NCBI GenBank assembly: GCA_022592435.1
Contig: JABYQS010000003.1
Span: 248,001-312,000, forward strand
Length of the DNA: 64,000 bases
Direction of reading: 5' to 3'
Origin: Cerioporus squamosus
Lineage: Eukaryota > Basidiomycota > Agaricomycetes > Polyporales > Polyporaceae
A program made the translations under genes and the position numbers. The notes below the pieces were generated by a model that did not search any database, had not been told where the DNA came from, and worked only from the letters and a program-made list of their open reading frames with translations. Positions 56,145 through 64,000 of the stretch are shown here, piece after piece; the first letter of the stretch is position 1, and each line of letters starts with the position of its first letter.

Positions 56145-56960
56145 ACGTCGATGGTCAATGAACCCCGACCGGTCGGGACCTTGACCGATTATACCATGTC
56201 GAAAGTCAGCACCCTACCCCTCGCGCTGTAGCATCTCCAGACGATCCCTCCGACGCCCTTTCCCCTGCACTTCGCCTTTTTGTGTACGCATTGCCAGCGT
56301 TCCATCATTCGTGTACCATGCATCCACCAGCCACCTCGTTCTGCTCTCGCACTCCCCTTGCTACCGTATTCGCCAGGATCCAGTCCGGTAGCCCTGTCCC
56401 CGCCGCTCGTCATTTCTAGTTGTCGTCTTGCCGGATGTCACCTTCCACGGTTTGAGGTTCGATGCGCGCATCTGACCTGCTGGACACTCAGAGCAGGCCC
56501 TGTCAGGAGCCAGGTAGACCCGAGGCACTTCGAGGGCCGCGTCTTTGACCTTCACCCTTCCCCCCTTCCAACCTCTATCTCACCCGCTTTCAGTATGCTT
56601 TATTGCTATTACATTTCCATGTCATCCGTTACCCTTTTACAGCCATTGGCACTGTTATGACGAGTGGCACCGTAGTTTATCTGCTCGCGCATCTGTATCA
56701 TTAGCTTCTTCCGCTGGTCTCCCTGTTCTGCTGTGCACAAGTTCCCGTCTTACGTATCAGCTAGATAGCTAGACTAATGCCAGTGGCGCGGTTGGTCGCC
56801 ATCATTGAAAACCGTACTCACAGGCGACAGTGTATCGAGGCCTGCGCATCCCAGGTCAGCATCGGTGCGTGCTTCACCTCCTACAGTGTCCGCGTCCAAT
56901 TGCTCCAGCTGTCATCTCTGACCACCTAACAGTCGTGTTCATATGTCATTACATATGACC
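56145..56960. other. Convergent intergenic region, nothing recognised
   Basis: About 815 bases between 3' ends of convergent genes. AT-rich patches around 56580-56780 probably belong to 3' untranslated regions. No RNA gene or repeat seen. Confidence 0.4.
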
Positions 56961-57829
56961 CTATAGTTCCAGAGACGATCCCTCGTCCACGGCTTCGTAC
57001 TTACTGAAGGCCTCCGCCAACTGACCCCACCGTCCACCATCCCAGCTCAGAACATCCCTCCATTCCTCGCTAGCCTCGCCAAAGGTATTCCTGATCCACA
57101 CCAGGAACGCCACGATCACGATATCCGCGTAACAGATCGTCTCCCCACCGAGGAAGAACAGCTTCTCGCGTCCATCCGCCTGCAGCCACCCCGCGACTTC
57201 ATGGAACGCGTCCTTGACGGCCTCCCAGTGCTTGCGACGCTTCTCGCTCCCCTTGGGCGCGAGCTCCTCGAGCTTCATCCCAAACCATTCCTCGCGGGTG
57301 CGTCTGAAGTACCCTTGGCTGGCCGGGTTGAGCCGCGCGTGCGACTCGGGCATCATGAGGAACGAGAGCCCCCCGTTGCCCGGGCTGAAGACCGCGCCAA
57401 AGGCGCGCTGGAAGGCCGCGTGCAGGGCATCGGTCTCCTTCGGGATGAGCGGGGGCGTGTCGGGGTATGTGCTGTCGAGGTAGCGCGCTATGGACGCGGA
57501 GTCGTGGACGTGTGTGTTGGTGTTTGGGTCGTAGATGAGCGGGAGGCTGCAGTAGGGTGCGCCTGTGGGTCCCGACTCGGTTGGCTCGACGCCGAGCTTC
57601 TTGTACAGCGCCGCGATGTCTGGGTACTCGACCCAGACGGTCCTGTATGGCAGGCCCTTGATGTTCAGGCAGTAGCTGCAAGAGGTTCTTTCTCAGTTAT
57701 CCCGAATGTTTCAGAGTAATAAAGGAGAACGCAGTCGTACCGCGTCTTCCAGGTGTTGGGACTCCACGCCTTGCCGCTTAGACCACTCGGCTTGCGAGGG
57801 ATATCATAGAAGACGATGGGCTCCGGCAT
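56961..57829 (-). CDS. Glutathione S-transferase, fungal FuA-like (etherase-related)
   Basis: Two exons on the minus strand (57829-57741, 57675-56961) give 267 residues. The thioredoxin-like N-domain runs MPEPIVFYDIPRKPSG, then AWSPNTWKTRYCLNIKGLPY and TVWVEYPDIAALYKKLG. The Ser in SPNTWKTR is the likely glutathione-activating residue, since the Tyr of many GSTs is absent. SLPLIYDPNTNTHVHDSASI fixes the gamma-glutamyl contact (Asp-Ser) and IARYLDSTYP the helix. The all-helical C-domain includes AFGAVFSPGN, EEWFGMKLEELAPKGSEKRR and ETICYADIVIVAFLVWIRNT. This pattern is that of the FuA/etherase-like class expanded in wood-decay basidiomycetes, where members bind lignin-type phenolics and plant extractives. 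The substrate here is inferred from class only. Confidence 0.9.
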
Positions 57830-58734
57830 GGCGAGAGATGAGGAGGTGGTGTTCTCTGCTGTAGATACGACTGATATACGTGTACAGGCCTTTTCCTAAT
57901 AGGCATCTGCGGAACAGGGCGCGTCGGCGTGGAGTTGCCACCTGGTACGTACGCAGCTGACAGAGCATTTGCTGATTTGTAAGGGGGCAAGCAGCGCGCC
58001 TGGGCGGGGGAGAGGCAACTCGGAAGCGCGGGTTCGTCGATCCATGTCCACGTAGCTACTTCAAGTTGAAGATTCAGGATGCGACTAGGAGCGCTGCTGG
58101 ACAGCAATATTGGCTCCCTGACCACGTTAGTTCGAGAAACAACCAAGCCATTAAGTACTTACCTTCGATAAGCACTGTACGGTAAGTCGTCGACCTCATT
58201 GCGCAGTGAATGTGATTACTCAGGAAACTTCTCAGAGTCTTGGTCATCAAGTAGCTGGCACATTAGTTATGTGGCAGGATCGATGGTGTGGCACACGCAT
58301 ACTGGGTCACCGTGGAAGTATCTGACGCGGGCACCGTGTCGCGGTCGAGGTGCAAGAGTCCGAGTCGCCGCGAGCGTGACGGTTCGCGTCTGAGGATGTG
58401 ACCCTACGCGTCGTCGCGAAGGCAAATCCAGAATAAGGTTTGTCGTGTCTTGAACCGGGCAGCCATACCCCCACCGCCAGAGTCCGAAGGTCCACTGCTG
58501 CCACAATGTAAGCAGCTCATAGTGATGCCACTGATGGTCCCGTGAAGGTTGCCTGCGGTGCTTTTCACTGCTTTGACGTCTCGGCAGGTCAGGAATCCAT
58601 GGCAACGGTGACGGTCATGCGTGAGACCACCACAGCAATCCAGCCTCTCAAACCAGCCTCAAGCCTCTCTTCTAACCACATCTGACATTGATCACTATTC
58701 GGCGTGCGCAATACGTCACCGGGTCCGACTTCGC
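57830..58734. other. Divergent promoter region, nothing recognised
   Basis: About 900 bases between the GST start and the F-box copy 2 start. No coding pattern, RNA gene or clear TATA box seen. Confidence 0.4.
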
Positions 58735-59978
58735 ATGGGTCGGCTCCAAGCCCTCAAAGACCGGATAAGAATTCGGACCCGCGACAAGTCGTCGTCGGTA
58801 CGTGAGATAACTATCCGGAGTGAGCTCACCAGGTTTGATTGACACTTCACTTGTGCTCGCAGTCCAAGTCCTGCACCGTTGATCATATCCCCGTCGAGTT
58901 GCTAGAGTCTATCTTCAGGCTCGCCTGCTCCGACGGCGGCGCGACTGGATGTTCCCTGTCGCAAGTCTCGAAGCGCTTCCGGGCGATCGCACGCACCGGT
59001 CGCTTCGACTCCGTCGCCCTTCGCTCTGGATGCGCCGGGCAAGTCGCGCAGTTCACATCGTGCCTCGCAGCAGAACGCGAGCGCGCGGGGCCTGCAAGCT
59101 CGCTGGTCAAAGTCCGGCACCTCTTCCTCGCATCCGCCATACGCCAGATCAGACGCAACCATCCTGGTGCCAAAGAAGAGCTGGTCCGATACCAGCGCGA
59201 CATCTCCGGCTTGATGGAACTTGTTGCGCCAGACCTCCATACCCTTTTGCTGCTGAGCAGTCACATGAGCTGGGAAGACGAACTGCGGTTCCCCGATATT
59301 GGCCTCCGCAGCTACCCGGAGCTGCGCGAACTCTCCCTGTACGGTTGTGGGTCCAGGTTCGCACCAATCACCCCGTTCCAACCCACATGGGAAGGCCTGG
59401 ACTACCTCGCAGGCACAGACGACCTTGCGAGTTACCCCCAGCTTCCCCAGCTCGTCCATTTGCACATATGTGATCCAGGATACGTATTTGCGCATAGTCG
59501 CAACTTGAGCCACTGGGGAGAACGCGCCCCGGGGCTCACCCATCTCTGTCTATCTAACTGGAAACGACACCACCGGTTCGTTGAGAATACTGCTGCGGAC
59601 GTTGTCGGTGAGTTCATCGCCTGCTCCCATTGAAGACATATCGCTCACCTGCTCCTCGATACAGGGCTTCCTGATCGGCCGCCCTTATTCGAACACTTGG
59701 AAGTGTTCATCGTGCAAGCAGACGCTTCCCCACCGCCGTTGACTCCGGCGCCGTCCAGCATCGCCGACATCCCGCCGGCATTCTTCGACACGTTGGAGGA
59801 GCTCCGCGATCTGCAGCGCCGCTCGACCTGTCGGTGGGCACTGGTCCCTCCCTTCGTGCGACCTGCAGACGACAGGCAAGTATACGCGCATGCAGCAAAG
59901 CAGGAATGGGCTTGCTGGGAAGCAGGCCTTCCTGGATGTTGGGCGGTGGACGAATCGTACTTCAATCCGGTTCGATGA
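58735..59978 (+). CDS. F-box protein, copy 2
   Basis: Three exons (58735-58797, 58863-59607, 59665-59978) give 373 residues. Exon 1 supplies MGRLQALKDRIRIRTRDKSS. The F-box starts in exon 2: VDHIPVELLESIFRLACSDG, GATGCSLSQVSKRFRAIART, FDSVALRSG. Leucine-rich segments follow (LVAPDLHTLLLLSSH, YPELRELSLYGCG, YPQLPQLVHLHICD, GERAPGLTHLCLSN). Exon 3 carries GLPDRPPLFEHLEVFIVQAD and a Pro-rich end with repeated Trp (WALVPPF, WACWEAGLPGCWAVD). The two introns and the frame are intact, so this copy gives the reference structure for the family in this window. Likely an SCF substrate receptor; the target is unknown. Confidence 0.87.
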
Positions 59979-61151
59979 GCGTCACCAATCGGACTCCGTG
60001 TCGAGCTCCTCATTCGGAGGCAAGCGGCGTCGCCTCGTCCCGCATCGCCAATGGTGACAGCACCCATCTTCGCCGCAATGATGCCCATTCCACTTGTATC
60101 CGGGCAGACAGGAGTAAAGCAGGCTCTATATGGTCACGTCTCAGGCCATCTGCAAGCGATGATGATGGGAGAGGAGTCGTAAGGCTGACTGCAGTCTGAT
60201 TGCATATATCGGTGACGCGATCTTCTACAGCTGCTGTAGAATACCATTGATAGACTGGATGATTCAGAAGGCATGCAAGCTTTCTCCGCTGATCAAGTCT
60301 GCGTCACCGCAGTGGCAGGTGAAAGCAATGACATTGGGAGGCTCAGGCAGTCATCTGCATGAGGTTGTTGTCTGGCCTGATAGTTCACCATTCGCTGTTT
60401 CGTTGAAATTATGGTGAGTTGTACCCACTCGTGGTGACTTGATGTTACGATGACATGTAGTCAGATGAAAGGTTTGCTCACTCCGGGAGCGGCAAAGATA
60501 TGCACGCCCGTGTTTGATGCGATGAACGGTCTCGAAGTCCGGTGCATCTACTTCCATCTACCGAAAGATGCGATAATCACTGTCGCCGAGGTCCGCGTCA
60601 TGTCAGTGCCCAGAGCTGGGATGGCACGGTCGCAGAACTGAGATAGCAGGGAGCGAGACTCTGGAGGGGATGAGGGTGGCCGACGCATGTGGGCTTGAAA
60701 CGACGGAAGTACCACTAAGCGCTTAGTCCTCACCCGCAGCCACCAAGTGGAACGTCTCTGGTGTCGTTCCATGATGACAACGGAGGCTACGTGGCGCACA
60801 TCCCCATACTTAGAGGGTTGCGGGCGCAGCGAGTATGTAGCAGGTCCTGCCATTCAAGACGCAGTGGCGCTTTCTGACCCGAGTTGTTTGCCAATCCGCA
60901 ACCCGCGGCGAACAGGGTCAACGGCGGAAGGTTCCAGCAGAAGGTTTACGCAGTGCCAGTGCTGTGCAGTTCGTCCTTTGGGTGGTTGAACCTGGAGTTG
61001 AACGTTGGACGATATGGCAGCGTTGAATCGCGGATGATAGCGGTCAGGAAACCGAAACCTCACTGTTATAGTGTGGCAAAGATGTCTACAAGTCCTGATA
61101 AGTGATACTTCGTACAATAGCCTAACGCATCGTGAGCAAAAGGAGAGGAAG
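59979..61151. other. Intergenic region between convergent F-box genes
   Basis: About 1.2 kb between the 3' ends of F-box copies 2 and 3. Several short open frames, none with family resemblance. No RNA gene or mobile element seen. Confidence 0.4.
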
Positions 61152-62306
61152 TCAGGTCAGGTCGAGCGGAAGAAGGTCCCCACCCAGACTCCAGCGCACC
61201 GCTACCGCCGATCTAGTGGTGTCCCAGCAGCCAGGGCCGCCACATATTCGCTCGATCCACTGGTCCCTCATCTTCGCCTCCCAGTCGTGCTCCCGCATGT
61301 TCCTGCTCGGAGGAAGGAGGACGGTCGGAAGCTTGGGGTTGTGGCAAGGTTTGCACGCGGCGTGGAGACTGTCGATGAAGCCGCTGAAGACGGTGTGGGG
61401 TGTGCCGCAGGGGCCGCCCATGGGCGGTGGTGAATGAGGCTGGATGATGATCTGCTGCAGACCTCGTTCATGTGTTCGGACTCTGAAGACCAGGCGCGCA
61501 TTAGGGTGAGCTCGCGTACGGAGGCAAGGTCGACAGGGGTGACTCACCGAACACTTTCCGCACAGATTCTATAGTGGTCCGTGGCCAGTAGTTGACGTTA
61601 GAGATGCGTAGATGTGTCAGGTTGGGGGCATTGTTGCCCCATGCGACGATGTCGAGATCCGGGCAGCCAGAGAGAGCGACGAGGCATAGGTGAAGGCGTT
61701 CCAAATGAGGGTATAGCGGTCCAGAGGGGCACTCCGGGACCATGAGTCTGGGTGGGATGCCGCGAGCGTGAGCTCCTGCAGAAGAGGGAACCCGCCGCGG
61801 ACTTGGATTGTGGGTGGGAAGCGCAACTCGGGCTTCCCGTAGCGGTGGCAGTGAATGAGGGATAGGGAGATGAGGTCAGGGGCGAGCAGCTGAAGAAGGG
61901 AGGTGACGTCTGCGGAAAACTTGTCCTGCTCTTTCTGGGACGCCTCGCGCTGTCTCTCCTTGAGGTCGTTGACGTCTGCGGAGAACTTGGAGACATCCGA
62001 GTTGTTGGGACTAGGCCTGAGCACCACCCGGGCGGGGTCTGCCTGGCGAATCGCGGAGGCAACGAGGAGATGGCGGACCTTGGGAGTCGCGGAGCGAGAG
62101 AATGCGCGCTCGTGGACATAGCAGGAGGCAAACTGCTCGAGTTTGCCGGGGTGGGGGGACAGGAGGGCGATGGTGTGGAAGCGGACAGGGCGGGCGACTT
62201 CGCGGATGTGCTTGGACACGCGGGAGAGGGATGCGCCTGTAAAGCCGCCGTCTGTGCACGCGAGGAGGAAGATCTGTTCGAGAAGCTCGACCGCGAGACG
62301 GTCCAT
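61152..62306 (-). CDS. F-box protein, copy 3, reading frame disrupted
   Basis: Minus strand from 62306 (MDRLAVELLEQIFLLACTDG, then GFTGASLSRVSKHIREVARP). An unusual repeat, DVSKFSADVNDLKERQREAS followed by KFSADVTSLLQLLAPD, appears where paralogs have one copy. The frame is lost near 61745: QELTLAASHP must join RLMVPECPSGPLYPHLERLH, which needs one extra C in CATCCCACCC. The segment then runs YPHLERLHLCLVALSG, NNAPNLTHLRISNVNYW to a GTGAGT donor at about 61548. After the intron, IIIQPHSPPPMGGPCGTPHT and RDQWIERICGGPGCWD complete the protein, but the best acceptor (CTTCAG) again leaves a one-base mismatch before LQQIIIQ. It is either a pseudogene or affected by sequencing errors. Expected length is about 375 residues. 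Confidence 0.65.
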
Positions 62307-63120
62307 TGTGGGTGGGCACGCGTTGGACAGGTGGGGACACCGACGCTTCGAAGTTTCCCAGGCACGCGACAGCTGCGTCCCGGCCTACGTCTGTGCTGCT
62401 CGCCTTGCTTCAGGCCAGCGAGTGAGCTGGGGCCCGCAGTCTCCAGCGCGAACGACGACTTACCGAGGTGGGATGGGGGCGATGGGGCCGTGCGGTGTGG
62501 GCACGGCTCGGGCGCGGTGTTGGGTGCGACTCTGCCAGCGGATGTCGGGGCTCGGGGGTCGGGGTTCGTGGAGGCGGCGCAAGAGCACAGGCCGCTACGG
62601 GTGGCGCAGCATGGGCGCGCAGGAGGGCCTATATACGCTGGAGCTCGTCTGGCAGAGATCAGTGCTGGTCAAGTGCGGGTGACAATAGCCCGAGCCCGCG
62701 ACGCCCCGCTCGTCCCGGCGTCTGTTCGCTGTTCCAGTCTCGCGGGACGCCTCCTGCTTGGTATAGACCACACCGCCATCATTGCGCCAGCTGATCCGCG
62801 CCCTGCGATAGCCAGATCGCGATGTGGAGCACAAGACGATGCAGGACGATGCCCGTCTTGTCCCTGAGACATCCCCCGCGCGGCAGCCTCGGAACCAGAT
62901 CGCCCACGATCGCGAAGCCAAAGGTTATCCCACAAGTCAGAGTCTCTGCTTCCCGCGGCCTCCTCACTGCTGGAGGTCATCGCCAGGTCAAGATGTTGCG
63001 CGACGAGTGCAACTTGCAGGGACGCATCAGCACTCCTGCAGGACATGCTCCCAGATCCATCCACGCAGTCTCAGATCGACGCACAAGACCATTCGATCGT
63101 CCACCTGTTGTGGCTCCTCC
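62307..63120. other. Intergenic region with TATA-like element
   Basis: About 810 bases between the start of F-box copy 3 and the end of copy 4. A minus-strand TATATAG at 62629-62635 lies 324 bases before the ATG of copy 3, which would allow an upstream untranslated exon as in copies 1 and 2. No gene recognised. Confidence 0.4.
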
Positions 63121-64000
63121 CTAGAGATTAACTACCCCAATCTCGAGCACCGAATGGGCGGAACCTCGAGCAAGTCTCCCTGGTCTCCTGAGGCAGCCTG
63201 AGGCCTCGATCTCCCAGCAACCCCGCCCTCCAGCCACCCGGTCTAACCATTCTCGCCGCGCAGGCCCCTCAAAATCAATTCCATCCGTGCGCTCTGCGGC
63301 CTCCATGAGGACAAACGGCCGTTTAGCCTGGTGGCACATCTCCTGCATGTAGCCCAGAAAGCGGGCATGCGCGGTGTACGGGTTGCCACATTTTCCACCT
63401 GGCCGCGGGCCGGGTGCTGGCTGTATGACAAGCCGCTCCAGTTCGGGGAACGAACGAACGACTTCTGATTCTGCAGAACGACAAACCCACCGATGTGGAA
63501 GAGATTGTGAACACGCCATGATGCAAGACGTTCGGGAACACAGACTCACCAAGAGCAAGATCTTTCAGGGCCGCGATAATACTGCTTGCTTGGTAGCCAA
63601 GGTTGGAGATGCGGAAATGAGTGACGTGCGGTGCGTGCTTAACCCAGAGCATAGGGAATCCAGCGTGTCTGCCCAGAGTATAACCGCGGCCGCAGAGCCA
63701 AAGATGCACCCTGGTTAGGCTTGGGTATTGCGGTCCCGTGGTGCAGTCATCCAGCAATCCGTCTATTCCGTCGATCGTCCCGCTCCCTACGAGGGTGAAT
63801 TCTCGCAACAGGGGGTAGCGCACTCCCATGAATGGCACACGGAGCTCCTGCGATAGCGGTCGGTGTCCATTCACCAAGCAGAACGTGTAAAGATCTGGGG
63901 CGATGATACGAAGGAGTTCGGTGACCTCCGCGGTAAACTTGAGCCGTTCCATGTCGTCTTCATCCTTTGGACGTGTTTGAAGTTCGACCTCGCGCTTGGC
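63121..64000 (-). CDS. F-box protein, copy 4, 5' part outside window
   Basis: Minus strand. The upstream exon is open to base 64000 (AKREVELQTRPKDEDDMERL), so the F-box itself lies beyond the window. Visible segments are TAEVTELLRIIAPDLYTFCL, RYPLLREFTLVGSG, YPSLTRVHLWLCGRGYTLGR, KHAPHVTHFRISNLGY, to a GTGAGT donor at 63549. The second exon (63470-63121) gives SEVVRSFPELERLVIQPAPG, PFVLMEAAERT and a C-terminal EWLDRVAGGRGCWE that matches copy 3. The intron lies at the same place as in copies 1-3. It is assigned by similarity to copies 2 and 3; the missing N-terminus must be checked outside. Confidence 0.8.

Overview
The window is nuclear DNA of a filamentous basidiomycete, most likely an agaricomycete of the Polyporales type. 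The reasons are dense genes with many 45-70 base introns and several micro-exons, proteins typical of wood-decay basidiomycetes (membrane-anchored GH9 glucanase, FuA-like glutathione transferase, spherulin-4/GH135-like protein, KRE9/KNH-type GPI protein), and expanded families of F-box and kinase-like genes. I rebuilt exon structures by hand from splice sites, reading frame and family motifs. For most genes the exon lengths sum to an intact frame.

Layout. 1-10.6 kb: a His/Arg-rich protein cut by the window edge, a lysine-rich protein divergent from a Gemin2-like SMN-complex protein, a GPI-anchored wall protein, quinolinate phosphoribosyltransferase (BNA6) convergent with an ACMSD/5-carboxyuracil-decarboxylase-like amidohydrolase, and a coiled-coil basidiomycete protein. 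10.9-13.2 kb: a 14-exon allantoate/vitamin-type MFS transporter. 13.2-16.7 kb: gene-poor. 16.7-25.8 kb: YTP1-like membrane protein, ChaC glutathione cyclotransferase, exocyst SEC10, enoyl-CoA hydratase. 26.2-27.8 kb: an AT-richer island with orphan coding fragments. 28-38.7 kb: a Ser-rich one-pass membrane protein, GH9 glucanase, Gfo/Idh/MocA oxidoreductase, sulfite reductase flavoprotein subunit (MET10), uracil phosphoribosyltransferase (FUR1). 40.4-46.5 kb: spherulin-4 protein, two tandem kinase-like genes, first F-box gene. 47-56 kb: ATG22-like permease, peroxisomal-type adenine nucleotide carrier, PKA regulatory subunit, Ser/Thr-rich one-pass membrane protein. 57-64 kb: glutathione transferase and three more F-box genes, the last running off the window.

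Housekeeping and accessory blocks alternate. The kinase/F-box blocks look fast-evolving and duplication-driven. BNA6 and the amidohydrolase may act on the same branch of NAD synthesis. MET10, ChaC and the glutathione transferase touch sulfur/glutathione metabolism, but nothing shows that they are co-regulated.

The most unusual signal is technical or evolutionary: four genes (YTP1-like, MET10, the Ser/Thr-rich protein, one F-box gene) each lose frame at a point where one extra C in a short C run would restore it. This looks more like base-call error than four independent mutations. I found no mobile element with recognisable ends, no CRISPR array, no rRNA and no convincing tRNA.
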